From assembly GCF_023516455.1 (NCBI RefSeq), contig NZ_JAMGBA010000002.1, positions 124,001-188,000 on the forward strand: a DNA stretch of 64,000 bases, given 5' to 3'. This document shows positions 35,316 through 44,110 of the stretch, in pieces. The DNA is from Sphingomonas caseinilytica (lineage in GTDB: Bacteria; Pseudomonadota; Alphaproteobacteria; Sphingomonadales; Sphingomonadaceae). Within the stretch, counting starts at the first letter, position 1; each line of letters begins with the position of its first letter. The translations under genes were made by a program, and so were the position numbers. The notes beneath the pieces were generated by a model that searched no databases, was not told where the DNA came from, and was given only the letters and a program-made list of their open reading frames with translations.

Positions 35316-35355
35316 AGCCAAAGACGCACCGCCCCCCGCGCTTGCGTCTTTGGCT
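35316..35355. terminator. Perfect 13-bp hairpin between convergent genes
   Basis: AGCCAAAGACGCA and its exact complement TGCGTCTTTGGCT enclose a 14-base loop, between the DUF5801 stop (35247) and the HTH gene stop (35360). Its position between two converging genes suggests a bidirectional terminator, though neither side has a long T-run. Confidence 0.5.
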
Positions 35356-35359
35356 GACC

Positions 35360-35701
35360 TTATTCCAGCGCCAGCTTTGTCATCGCTTCCATCAGCCTAG
35401 TCATTCGCCTGGCGCGGTCCGGGCTCTCTTCCCACAGCTCCCGTAGGTTGCGCTCCACTTGCGCCCAGGCCGCGTCCCTCTTGGTCGCCGGCCTGGCGGC
35501 TTGCGGGTCGAGCCCCAGCACGCGGCAGATCTCCACGACATTATGGCTCATCGTGCGGAACTCACCGCGACAGATGCGCCCTACCTGACTCGGGTGGACG
35601 CCGGCTAACCGGCCAATCTCGGCGGCCGTGAGCCGTTGTTTTTTCAGGGCAAAATGAAGCCGCTGACGCAGATCATCTATTTCCGCGCGACTCAATTTCA
35701 T
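35360..35701 (-). CDS. Small helix-turn-helix (XRE-like) DNA-binding protein
   Basis: About 113 residues. The region LRQRLHFALKKQRLTAAEIGRLAGVHPSQVGRICRGEFRTMSHNVVEICRVLGL is a Cro/CI-type helix-turn-helix; the rest is a charged helical tail (WAQVERNLRELWEESPDRARRMTRLMEAM). The start is uncertain: ATG 35701 fits the family, while in-frame ATGs at 35713 and 35737 add hydrophobic residues. None has a good ribosome site. It lies inside the secretion island on the opposite strand from the cargo genes and might regulate them, but nothing in the sequence ties it to a target. Confidence 0.6.
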   Translation of the reverse strand: MKLSRAEIDDLRQRLHFALKKQRLTAAEIGRLAGVHPSQVGRICRGEFRTMSHNVVEICRVLGLDPQAARPATKRDAAWAQVERNLRELWEESPDRARRMTRLMEAMTKLALE

Positions 35702-36025
35702 GCAAATTAGCATAATAATTAGCGAGCAAATTTGCAATTACTTGAATATGGTTAACGCATTCTTTCACGCTCATCTCAAAAGTGAGCGAAGCGGGCCGGA
35801 TTTCACCGGCAGCGTCAGCAGGTGCGAGACCTCAGCTCGCATTCCTCATCAGATCAGGGGCGATGTGTCCGTGAAACGCTGGACACGCTCGGGACTCGGC
35901 ACATCAACTCCACCAGCGTCGAGACTTCCTCTCTCTCCGCGCGAAATCAACAATAAAATTAAGATGTTGGCTCGCGTCGATAAGAATTTCTTAACCAATT
36001 TTTCGGACAATTTGGCTGCCAATGA
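35702..36025. other. Intergenic region before the DUF5818/protease genes
   Basis: 324 bases, AT-rich at both ends. It holds the promoters of the HTH gene (leftward) and of the DUF5818-protease pair (rightward). A small inverted repeat CGCTCA/TGAGCG is at 35768-35788. The open frame that runs from 35700 to 36047 has no ribosome site and no recognisable content, so I do not call it a gene. Confidence 0.4.
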
Positions 36026-36412
36026 ATGTTGCGAGCCAAGAAAGTGACTTCTTTTGGAGCACGGCGCGCTTCGGCCGCGCCAGCACGTCGCAAATCGCTA
36101 GGTCTTGCGACACTAATTCTGGCGAGTGGGGCCTGCGCCATGAGTAATGGCGATGCTGCAGCCAACAATTCGTCAAGCAATGGCGAAGCCCGCGTAACCA
36201 TTATCGGCAAACTCACGAATGAAGGCGTCGAATGCCAGGCCCTGAGAGGGGACGATGGCGAGTTGTACACATTGCTGGGGGGGGAATTAGGCGACCTGCC
36301 TGTTGATACTCGAGTGCGCGTCACTGGCGAACGGGTGGAATTCTCCATCTGCCAGCAGGGAATCACCATCCAAGTCCAAAGCATAGCCCCAGCTGATCCG
36401 CGTGGAACTTGA
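36026..36412 (+). CDS. Small exported DUF5818-like protein encoded next to the RTX protease
   Basis: 128 residues. A basic N-terminus (RRASAAPARRKS) leads into a hydrophobic stretch LGLATLILASGACAMS, a Sec signal that may end in a lipobox-like GAC (its -3 residue is atypical). The mature part, about 75 residues, is beta-rich: VTIIGKLTNEGVECQALRGDDGELYTL and VDTRVRVTGERVEFSICQQGITIQVQSI, with two cysteines, resembling the OB-like DUF5818 family. The start is ATG 36026; GTG 36044 is possible. The protease gene begins 15 bases after its stop, so they are cotranscribed. The layout recalls serralysin operons, in which a small periplasmic inhibitor precedes or follows the secreted protease. Confidence 0.7.
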   Translation: MLRAKKVTSFGARRASAAPARRKSLGLATLILASGACAMSNGDAAANNSSSNGEARVTIIGKLTNEGVECQALRGDDGELYTLLGGELGDLPVDTRVRVTGERVEFSICQQGITIQVQSIAPADPRGT

Positions 36413-36427
36413 TTAGGAGCAGCTTGA

Positions 36428-39400
36428 ATGCAACGGACTTTCGCCCGCGATTATTTCGCCTCGGCGTCGTTACTCGAATATAGTTCTGACGCGGACGGTC
36501 CCGAACCGTTCTACATGCCTTCCGACGGAATGGTGTCGTCGCAGTGGCACCTCAAGAACACGGGCCAGACCGGCGGAACGGCCGGAATCGACCTCAATGT
36601 ATCAGCGGTGTGGGACGATTATACCGGCGCAGGAGTCTCGGTTGCCGTTTATGACGACGGCGTCGATTTCACCCATTCCGACCTCGACGACAATTACGAC
36701 GCATCCCAGCATTTGGTGATCAACGGCACGACCTATTCGGCGATGCCGACGACGGGGTTCCACGGGACGGCGGTTGCCGGACTGATTGCCGCCGAGAACA
36801 ATGGAACAGGCACGGTCGGCGTGGCCTATGACGCAAGCATCACTGGCGTTCCGATCCTGCGATCTTCCCAACAGGCAGACCTGCTCAGCTCGCTTTGGCA
36901 GATGAACCGCTTCGACATCGTCAATAACAGCTGGGGCTACAACTCGGCCTTCTACGTGAACGCCAATTCGTCCGATCCCTTCTGGGCAAGCTTTGAAGGC
37001 GCGCTCGTCAACGCAGGAACCGGGCGCGACGGGCTCGGCACGATCCTGGTTAAATCGGCCGGAAACAATCGCGGTTCGGGCTTCGACACCAACTACGATA
37101 ATTTCACCAATCATCGCCAGGTGATCGCCGTCGGCGCGGTCGATCATAATGGCGCCGTCAGCTATTACAGCACGCCGGGCGCCAACTTGCTCGTCGTGGC
37201 GCCAAGCAGCACCTATGGCGTGGGCCTGACGACCACCGATGTCGCTGGCGCGTCAGGCAACAATAGCGGCGACTATATCACTGGTTTCACCGGCACCTCG
37301 GCTGCCGCGCCCCAGGTTAGCGGCGTGGTAGCCTTGATGCTGGAGGCGAACCCCGATCTCGGCTGGCGCGATGTCCAGGAGATATTGGCCATGTCCGCCC
37401 GGCAGGTGGGCGATCCCTCATCGCTGACCGGGTCGGAGAAGTACCAATGGTCCTATAACGGCGCATCCAACTGGAACGGCGGTGGGATGCATTTCTCGAA
37501 CGACTATGGCTTCGGTCTCGTCGATGCGCTGGCGGCCGTCCGGCTTGCGGAAAGCTGGACCTTGCTTGGCACCTCGGCCAACGAGATCAAGGTCAGTATT
37601 TCCGCGGCCATGAACACCTCGATCCCGGACAATGGCAGCGTCACGTTCCAGCTAGCGCTATCCCAAGACATATTGATCGACCATCTGGAACTGACGGTCG
37701 ACATCCTGCACCCGAACCGCGGCGACCTGGTGATCACCCTGACATCGCCCGACGGAACGACGAGCATCTTGCTCAACCGGCCGCTCAACGGGACGGACAC
37801 GACCGACAATCTGCTGTTCCGCTTCGGCAGCAATGCATTCTGGGGGGAGCTGTCCGCAGGGACCTGGACGGTGACAATCAGCGACGCGAGCGGCGGCAAC
37901 GTCGGTACGGTACAGTCGCTGAACCTGGCCGCCTATGGCGACAGCCTGACCGCGGACGACCTTTACGTCTTCACCAATGAATATTCGACGATCGGGAGCG
38001 ATCCCGCACGCTCTACCCTGACCGACAGCGACGGCGGCATCGACATGCTGAACGCCGCGGCAGTCACGATTGGTTCGATCCTGGATCTGAGGTCCGGCGC
38101 GACCAGCACGATCGCCGGCAGATCGCTCAAGATCGCCAATGGGACCATTATCGAGAACGCCTATGGCGGCGATGGCGCGGACCTGATCATCGGCAACAGC
38201 AGCGCCAACAAACTTTATGGCGCGCGCGGAAACGACACGCTGGACGGCGGAGCCGGGAACGACACGCTGGACGGCGGGGACGGCAGCGACATCGCCCGAT
38301 TTGCCGGCAATCAATCGCGCTATACGATCGTTGCGGAAAATGGCGGCTACCGCGTCACCGACAGCCAGTCGAACGGCGATGGCAGCGATTTCCTGACCAA
38401 CATTGAAAGTCTGCAATTCTCCGACGGGTTCGTTTCGCTGGGGGGCGGAACACTGCCTCCTCCGCCTCCGCCGCCACCGCCGCCGAGTTCGGACATCAAC
38501 GGAACCGCCGGAGATGACGTGCTCGACGGCAGCTCGAGCGATGAGAAGCTCTACGGCAAGGAAGGCAATGATCGCCTGAAGGGCAGGGCCGGCGCCGACC
38601 GACTGGACGGTGGAACAGGGATCGATGTCGCGGACTTCAGCACCTCATCCGCCGGGGTCACGGTGAACCTTGCGACCGGTCTCGCCAGCGGCGGCGACGC
38701 GGCCGGAGACTCGCTGTTCTCGATCGAAAACATCGACGGCAGTGCATTCGCAGACACTCTGACCGGCGATTCCGGATCCAATCGGCTATCGGGCGGCGCT
38801 GGCAACGACACCCTCGACGGCGGCGCGGGCGCGGATAATTTGCTCGGCGGCGCGGGCGACGACCTCTATTACGTCGACAATAGCGCCGACGTCGTCACCG
38901 AGGCTTCCGGCGAGGGCGTCGACACCATTGTTTCTTCCCTTTCCTGGACTCTGGGCGCCAATGTCGAGAATCTGACCTTGGTAGGGTCGTCGGCAATCAA
39001 CGGCACCGGTAACGCCCTCGCCAACTCGCTGGTCGGCAACGGCGGAGCCAATACGCTGGATGGTGCGTCCGGCGACGACTTCATCCAGGGCCTCGGAGGA
39101 AATGACACGCTGCTTGGGCAGGCCGGCAACGACCGGCTTGAAGGCGGCGATGGCGCCGACTTGCTGATCGGTGGCGCGGGTCGCGATACCTTGGCCGGCG
39201 GGGCCGGCGCCGACCGCTTCGATTTCGATGTCGCCGGGGATTCCGCCGTTGGTTCGGGCGACCAGATCCTCGATTTCGTCTCGGGCCTGGACAAGATCGA
39301 CCTGTCGACCATGGACGCCAAGACGGGTACGAAGAAGAACGACGCGTTCCAGTTCATCGGCACTGGAGCCTTCACCGGCGCCGCCGGCCAGCTACGGTAC

Positions 39401-39538
39401 GAGACGGTCGATTTGGCGGGTACGTCCGGCGACTACACGAAGATCACGGGTGATTTGAACGGCGACAAGATCGCCGATTTCGAGATCATCCTTTTGGGCA
39501 GCGCTGGCACGCTTCACGCGACCGACTTCATCTTGTGA
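36428..39538 (+). CDS. S8 subtilisin/kexin-like serine protease with P-domain and RTX repeats, T1SS-exported
   Basis: 1036 residues. The protease domain begins near SSQWHLKNTGQ; the catalytic triad is Asp76 (VYDDGVD, kexin-like DDG), His112 (FHGTAVAG) and Ser291 (GTSAAAPQVSG), with oxyanion Asn in SAGNNRG. A P-domain follows (about 400-500: VTFQLALSQDILIDHLELTVDILHPNRGDLVITLTSPDGT). Then come RTX nonapeptides (GGDGADLIIGN, GNDTLDGGAGNDTLDGG), a run of ten prolines near residue 676, and a larger RTX block ending in LHATDFIL, a typical type I secretion tail. There is no Sec signal or propeptide. The start ATG 36428 follows AGGAGC. It should be exported by the ABC/HlyD pair at 27325-30464 and fold outside with calcium. 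Its role, protein scavenging or processing of the DUF5801 protein, is inferred. Confidence 0.92.
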   Translation: MQRTFARDYFASASLLEYSSDADGPEPFYMPSDGMVSSQWHLKNTGQTGGTAGIDLNVSAVWDDYTGAGVSVAVYDDGVDFTHSDLDDNYDASQHLVINGTTYSAMPTTGFHGTAVAGLIAAENNGTGTVGVAYDASITGVPILRSSQQADLLSSLWQMNRFDIVNNSWGYNSAFYVNANSSDPFWASFEGALVNAGTGRDGLGTILVKSAGNNRGSGFDTNYDNFTNHRQVIAVGAVDHNGAVSYYSTPGANLLVVAPSSTYGVGLTTTDVAGASGNNSGDYITGFTGTSAAAPQVSGVVALMLEANPDLGWRDVQEILAMSARQVGDPSSLTGSEKYQWSYNGASNWNGGGMHFSNDYGFGLVDALAAVRLAESWTLLGTSANEIKVSISAAMNTSIPDNGSVTFQLALSQDILIDHLELTVDILHPNRGDLVITLTSPDGTTSILLNRPLNGTDTTDNLLFRFGSNAFWGELSAGTWTVTISDASGGNVGTVQSLNLAAYGDSLTADDLYVFTNEYSTIGSDPARSTLTDSDGGIDMLNAAAVTIGSILDLRSGATSTIAGRSLKIANGTIIENAYGGDGADLIIGNSSANKLYGARGNDTLDGGAGNDTLDGGDGSDIARFAGNQSRYTIVAENGGYRVTDSQSNGDGSDFLTNIESLQFSDGFVSLGGGTLPPPPPPPPPPSSDINGTAGDDVLDGSSSDEKLYGKEGNDRLKGRAGADRLDGGTGIDVADFSTSSAGVTVNLATGLASGGDAAGDSLFSIENIDGSAFADTLTGDSGSNRLSGGAGNDTLDGGAGADNLLGGAGDDLYYVDNSADVVTEASGEGVDTIVSSLSWTLGANVENLTLVGSSAINGTGNALANSLVGNGGANTLDGASGDDFIQGLGGNDTLLGQAGNDRLEGGDGADLLIGGAGRDTLAGGAGADRFDFDVAGDSAVGSGDQILDFVSGLDKIDLSTMDAKTGTKKNDAFQFIGTGAFTGAAGQLRYETVDLAGTSGDYTKITGDLNGDKIADFEIILLGSAGTLHATDFIL

Positions 39539-39567
39539 AGCGAAGTCTTCCGATCTTGCCCTTGTAG

Positions 39568-39597
39568 CGGCCCACCCCGCGAAGGCGGGATGGGCCG
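39568..39597. terminator. Hairpin between convergent protease and serine hydrolase genes
   Basis: CGGCCCACCCCGC / GCGGGATGGGCCG forms a 13-bp stem with one mismatch and a GAAG loop. It lies between the stops at 39538 and 39610 and may end transcription from both sides. There is no long T-run. Confidence 0.5.
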
Positions 39598-39609
39598 TCA
39601 CGTTAGGCC

Positions 39610-41559
39610 TTAGTCTTCGAGATACACATACTGCGTCTGCTGACCGTCGTTGATCGTCAGCGTACGCTTGCCGTCCTTGGTTCCCACCAGCGCATCGACG
39701 CCGATGTTCCCCGGGCCGACCGAGATGATCGAGGTTGTGCCGTCGGCATTCTTGCGGGTCGCGATTGGTCCTTCGACAAACCCGGCCTTGATCCACTTCT
39801 GACCTCCCTTGTCGGAGATCGTGATCTGCCCCACGGACGGGTCGCTGTAATGGCCCGCCAAGTTGCTCAGGACCGCGCCATCGCCGGGATAGGTGAGCCT
39901 CTCGCGCCGTGATTTCGCCTGAGCCTTGATCCGGGCCGCCGCCGCGGCGACGTCGCGCTCGGCTTCGGGCTGGCCATCGTAGAGGACCTCCAGCAGGCGC
40001 CGCAGAACGGGGCCGAACAATTGTGCGCCCGGATCGGAGTTGGTCAGGATGACCAGCCCGACTTCGGACTCTGGAAGCGCAAACCAGGTGCTGTGATAGC
40101 CAAGCAGGGTGCCGCCATGGGTGACGACTTGCACTCCTGAAGCATCGCGCTGGAACAGGCCCATGCCGTACCAGCTATCCGGCCCTACCTGGACGCCCTT
40201 CTCGCGCCGGGCGACCAGATTCTTCTCGCTTACCAGCCGCTTGCCATCAAGGACGCCCTTGCCCAGCTCGAGCTGAACGTATCGGATCATGTCCTTGGTG
40301 GTGGCGAAGGCCGCACCGGCGGGGCGATAGGGATAGGGCGAGTAGTTGAAGTCGTTCGACATCAGCGTGACCTGACCATCGACGTTCAAGCCATGCGGCG
40401 CGGCCCAATTGCCGGCCATGCCCTTGGCATAGTCGAAGGTGCTGTCCTTCATACCCAGCGGCTTGAAGATCTTCTTCTCCATCGCTCGGTCATAGGCGGC
40501 GCCCAGTTCCATCTTCGGATACAGGATGTGCCCGCCGACATAGCCGGCGGCCGAGGCCATCTGGTTGCTGTACTGGAAAAGGTCCCCGAACTTGCTGGTC
40601 GGCATGGTCGCAGCGAGCTGGGTGAAGGTGTCGGACGCAGGCAGGCCCTTGTTGCCGAGGATGAATGCGAAATCCTTGCGCGGCAGGCCGGTGCAGGCGC
40701 AGATCAGGTGCTTGACCAGCACGGATTGCGTGACTTCGTCATTGCCAAGCCGGAACTCGGGATAGAGATCGACGACCTTTTCGTCCCAGCGCAGCTTGCC
40801 CTCGTCGGCCAGTACCGAGAGGAGCAATGTCGTGAGCCCCTTGGTGTTGGAGGCGATCATGAACTTGGTGTTCTCGTCGACCTTCTCGGGCGAGCCGAGC
40901 GCGCGAACGCCGAAGCCGCCCTCCCAGACCACCTTGCCATTATCGATCAGCGCAAAGCCGATACCAGGCACTTCCAGAGCCTGACGGCTCTTCTCAACGA
41001 AATCGGTGAGCTGCTGGACGCGCTCGGGCGTGAGTTCATGCGCGGTCTTGCCCGCGAAGCTTTCCTTCTGGAAGCCGGCCGGGTGCAGCCCTTGCGCAAC
41101 TACCGACAAGGCGGCGGAGCGCTTGGCGGCAGTACCGGCCGAGCCATCAACGAGCAGCACGGTCCATGCGGTTCCCTTGCGAAGCGCGGTGGCCGAGCGG
41201 CTGGCGCGCTCGCTGGGCAGCGTTTCATAAGAGAAGCTCACTCGCTCATCCCAGCCTTCAGCGGGCGGCGCGCTGTTGGTGGTGCGAAGCGTTGGCGCCG
41301 CACCTGGACGAACGACTTCCCAGGCCTTCGCCACCGCATCCTTGGCATCGGCCGCGGCGCCGATATCGGCTACGACAATGCGCAGGTCGCCTTCGGGCGC
41401 GGTGAAGGTCAGAGCCGGGCCCTGCTTCGACGCGTTCCAGTCCTTTGGCTGGACATATTGCGCGCCGCTGGCGAGCTTGCCAGGCGTATCGGCAGGGACA
41501 GTCTGGGCATAGGCCGCGACAGGTGCGCAGGAGAGCGCGAGTGCGAGCAACAGCTTCAT
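39610..41559 (-). CDS. Exported serine hydrolase, class C beta-lactamase/D-alanyl peptidase-like
   Basis: 649 residues. Sec signal at residues 1-19 (LLLALALSCAPVAAYAQ). An N-terminal region of about 170 residues precedes the hydrolase domain, which has the penicillin-binding-type motifs: SNTK (nucleophile Ser near residue 237, in MIASNTKGL), YSN (QYSNQMAS) and HGG (VVTHGGTLLGYHS). A C-terminal beta-rich domain follows (TYPGDGAVLSNLAGHYSDPSVG). The family includes D-aminopeptidases, esterases and beta-lactamases. The start ATG 41559 overlaps the stop of the next serine hydrolase gene. With the dipeptidase and DgcN genes upstream, action on D-residue-containing peptides is likely (inference); antibiotic hydrolysis cannot be excluded. 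Confidence 0.82.
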   Translation of the reverse strand: MKLLLALALSCAPVAAYAQTVPADTPGKLASGAQYVQPKDWNASKQGPALTFTAPEGDLRIVVADIGAAADAKDAVAKAWEVVRPGAAPTLRTTNSAPPAEGWDERVSFSYETLPSERASRSATALRKGTAWTVLLVDGSAGTAAKRSAALSVVAQGLHPAGFQKESFAGKTAHELTPERVQQLTDFVEKSRQALEVPGIGFALIDNGKVVWEGGFGVRALGSPEKVDENTKFMIASNTKGLTTLLLSVLADEGKLRWDEKVVDLYPEFRLGNDEVTQSVLVKHLICACTGLPRKDFAFILGNKGLPASDTFTQLAATMPTSKFGDLFQYSNQMASAAGYVGGHILYPKMELGAAYDRAMEKKIFKPLGMKDSTFDYAKGMAGNWAAPHGLNVDGQVTLMSNDFNYSPYPYRPAGAAFATTKDMIRYVQLELGKGVLDGKRLVSEKNLVARREKGVQVGPDSWYGMGLFQRDASGVQVVTHGGTLLGYHSTWFALPESEVGLVILTNSDPGAQLFGPVLRRLLEVLYDGQPEAERDVAAAAARIKAQAKSRRERLTYPGDGAVLSNLAGHYSDPSVGQITISDKGGQKWIKAGFVEGPIATRKNADGTTSIISVGPGNIGVDALVGTKDGKRTLTINDGQQTQYVYLED

Positions 41560-43043
41560 GGATGCTTCTCCTCAGGCGGAACGAGATGGTAGAGAACATG
41601 GGGTTGTGAACTGAACGACAGCCGCCAGCGACCGTCAGCTCCGTGGAAGCGCAACTGCTCAAAGGGCCCGCCGGCGCGGGCGCCGGTGACCTGTTCGAAC
41701 TGCATCGGGCCGACCCGCTTCCAATAGGTGGTGCGGCCCTCGCTGGTGACGATGACGCCGTTCGCGCCGGAGGCCGCAACCTTGAGGTCGCGCTCCGGAT
41801 TGGCCGGCTTCGAATAGTCGCGCCGGTTACCGCGATAGGCGCCGAGCGGCAGTTTCTCGTCGGCTGGTGCCGCCACCTGGGGCAATGACGTCACCGGGAA
41901 TAGTCGGCCGATCAGCGCCTCGATCAGTTCAGTGCGTCCGCCATAGCTGCCTTGCCCGCCCGTCTCCGACACGAAGAAGCCTAGGTCGGCTTCAGGCGAC
42001 AGGATCATGTTGGAATGGAAGTCGCCGGTGTTGCCGCCATGGCCGACCATGCGCGGGCCCTTCTCGCGGACGACGAAGAATCCGTGCGCCATGCCGGGCA
42101 TGCCGGTCGCGTTGGCGAAGGAGTTCGACGTTAGCAGATCGACCGATTCACGGCGCAGGATCCGGGCCTTGCCGATCGCTCCGCCGTTCAGGATCGCAAT
42201 CATGAAACGCGCCATGTCGGGCGCACCGCTGGTGCCTGATCCGGCCGGCATCACCGGGCTGAACAGTTCGAACGGCTTGGCCTCAAGCTTGCCGTCCTTG
42301 TAGCGGTATCCGGTCGCCATGCGCGGTGCGAGCGCTGCGGGAAGCGGCTCGCGGAAGGTCGTCGAATTCATGCCCAGCGGCTGGAAGATGTGCTTCTCGA
42401 CATAGTCCGCGAAGGGCTCGCCCGAGACACGCTCGACGATATAGCCGGCCAGGGCGGCGCCATAGTTCGAATAGGAAATCTCGGTTCCCGGCGCCCAGAC
42501 GCGCTGCGGGACGCGTTCCTTCAGCCATTGCTGATAGGGAATGAGCTTGTCGACGGACGGTGCGGTGAGCCCACCCTGGTCGCTCATCCCCGGCGTATGC
42601 TGGAGAAGGTCGCGAACGCGGATCGGCTTGCCTTCGAACTCGGGAATCTTGAAGTCGATATAGCTGTTCACATCCGCGTCGAGGTCTACACGGCCAAGTT
42701 CCACCTGCTGGAGCAGCGCGGCCCAGGTGAACATCTTGGAGACCGAACCCGGACGGAACAGCGTCTGCTGCGCATCGACCGGGATGCCCTTGTCGACATC
42801 CTGAAACCCATAGCCGCGCGCGAAGACGACTTTGCCGCGATGGACGACGGTGACGACCGCACCGGCGACTTCGCGGGTGGCAAGCTGTTGCGCCATCACG
42901 CCGTCAACGAAATCTTCCAGGCCGTCGATGCCGACGGGCGCAACGGCATGTGTTGTGCGCGATCCGCTGGCGGCCGTGGCTGGGGACGCCAGCACGGTGG
43001 TGCCGAGTAGGACGGCGGCGATCAATTTAGAGCACCGGTTCAT
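41556..43043 (-). CDS. Exported serine hydrolase, class C beta-lactamase family
   Basis: 495 residues. Sec signal (LIAAVLLGTTVLASPATAA). The catalytic motifs are SVSK (PGSVSKMFTWAAL), YSN (ISYSNYGAALAGYIVE) and HGG (MVGHGGNTGDFHS). LRVRDLLQHTPGM-like IRVRDLLQHTPGMSDQ is the usual loop of these periplasmic hydrolases. A C-terminal lipocalin-like part follows (LGAYRGNRRDYSKPANPERDLKVAASG). It is a paralogue of the gene that follows it, and both are translationally coupled. It lies 26 bases after dgcN in the same operon. The substrate is probably a peptide with D-residues or an ester; not determinable from sequence. Confidence 0.85.
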   Translation of the reverse strand: MNRCSKLIAAVLLGTTVLASPATAASGSRTTHAVAPVGIDGLEDFVDGVMAQQLATREVAGAVVTVVHRGKVVFARGYGFQDVDKGIPVDAQQTLFRPGSVSKMFTWAALLQQVELGRVDLDADVNSYIDFKIPEFEGKPIRVRDLLQHTPGMSDQGGLTAPSVDKLIPYQQWLKERVPQRVWAPGTEISYSNYGAALAGYIVERVSGEPFADYVEKHIFQPLGMNSTTFREPLPAALAPRMATGYRYKDGKLEAKPFELFSPVMPAGSGTSGAPDMARFMIAILNGGAIGKARILRRESVDLLTSNSFANATGMPGMAHGFFVVREKGPRMVGHGGNTGDFHSNMILSPEADLGFFVSETGGQGSYGGRTELIEALIGRLFPVTSLPQVAAPADEKLPLGAYRGNRRDYSKPANPERDLKVAASGANGVIVTSEGRTTYWKRVGPMQFEQVTGARAGGPFEQLRFHGADGRWRLSFSSQPHVLYHLVPPEEKHP

Positions 43044-43069
43044 TTGTGAATGTCTCCTTTGCAGGATTG

Positions 43070-44110
43070 TCAGGCGAGGCAGCTGGCGACCAGCGCGTCG
43101 AATGCGGGGCCGCCGCGGATGGGATCGGCCACCGGCAAGCAGAGCCGACGGCTCTCCCTTGCCATCAGCTCTGCCGCCTCTGCGTCTTCCAACGCGGAAG
43201 TGTTGAATGAAAGGCCGGCGCAGCGGATCGCGGGATTGGTACGCCGCCCCAGCAAGGTGGTGAGCTCGATGATTTCTCCCACGCTGGTCAGCTTGTAGCC
43301 GGCGGTACCCAGCATCTCCGTCCTGCCAGGTTCATGGCAGACAACGAACACGTCGGGCTGGCTTCCGTGGAGCAGGCCGAGCGAGACCGCCGCATAGGAC
43401 GGGTGGGTGATTGCGCCCTGCCCTTCGATCACGTCCCAATGCTCCGGATCGGCATCCGGCGAGAGCAGCTCCGCTGCACCTGCCTCGAAATCCGAAACGA
43501 CAGCGTCCATCGGCATTCCGCCGCCCGAGATCATGATCCCGGTCTGGCCCGTCGCCCGAAAGTCGACATCGACGCCACGATCCTTGAAGGCCCGGGCCAG
43601 CGCGAGCGCCGTATATTTCTTGCCGAGCGCACAATCGGTGCCGACGGTGAGCAACCGCTTGCCGATGCGCTTGCGGCCGGACCCAACCGGGATCTTCGAC
43701 GGGGGCACGCGCACGTCGATCAGTCGCCGTCCAAGCCGAGACGCCGTCTCAGCAAGTTCCGGGATGTCGGCCAGGCGCATGTGCAAGCCGGCGACCAAAT
43801 CGAGCCCGGCTTCCAGCGCTTCGATCAGCGAGGCACGCCAGTTTGCTGGGATCACCCCGCCAGGGTTGGCCACGCCGATCAGCAATGCACGGGCGCCGCG
43901 GGCATAGGCCTCGGCCGCGCTCAACTGATCGAGGCCCGTGGTCACCGTCGCACCGGCCAGCCGCAGCTCGCCGACGCATTTGTCCGGCGCCCAGTCGCGG
44001 AGGCCGAACGCCGTCTTCGCGTAACCCGAGACCGTGGTGTCCCCCAGGAACAGCACATAGGGATGCGGAAGCAAGAGCGCGCCAACCATTCGATCCACCG
44101 GAGCGTTCAT
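43070..44110 (-). CDS. dgcN: D-glutamate N-acetyltransferase DgcN (DUF1611 family)
   Basis: 346 residues, cytoplasmic. It matches the DUF1611/DgcN family: a Rossmann-like N-terminal half (YVLFLGDTTVSGYAKTAFGLRDW, RALLIGVANPGGVIPANW) and a P-loop-like half with LLTVGTDCALGKKYTALALARAF (Walker A-like GTDCALGKK), ATGQTGIMISGGGMPMDAVVSDF and VIEGQGAITHPSY. Family members acetylate D-glutamate as the first step of its catabolism, usually beside the epimerase-like DgcA, which is absent here. The start ATG 44110 overlaps the dipeptidase stop (ATGA), so D-amino acids freed by that enzyme are plausible substrates. Confidence 0.8.
   Translation of the reverse strand: MNAPVDRMVGALLLPHPYVLFLGDTTVSGYAKTAFGLRDWAPDKCVGELRLAGATVTTGLDQLSAAEAYARGARALLIGVANPGGVIPANWRASLIEALEAGLDLVAGLHMRLADIPELAETASRLGRRLIDVRVPPSKIPVGSGRKRIGKRLLTVGTDCALGKKYTALALARAFKDRGVDVDFRATGQTGIMISGGGMPMDAVVSDFEAGAAELLSPDADPEHWDVIEGQGAITHPSYAAVSLGLLHGSQPDVFVVCHEPGRTEMLGTAGYKLTSVGEIIELTTLLGRRTNPAIRCAGLSFNTSALEDAEAAELMARESRRLCLPVADPIRGGPAFDALVASCLA

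Noticed and set aside
35700-36047. 115-residue open frame between the HTH gene and the DUF5818 gene
   Set aside because: No ribosome site, no recognisable motif, and it covers the needed promoter space.
38458-38484. Proline-codon run in the protease as a sequencing or frameshift artefact
   Set aside because: The frame stays open through it and RTX repeats continue on the far side, so it is a real linker.
39610-43043. The two serine hydrolases as antibiotic-resistance beta-lactamases
   Set aside because: Motifs fit the broad class C/penicillin-binding family, but their length, extra domains and operon partners favour peptide hydrolysis.
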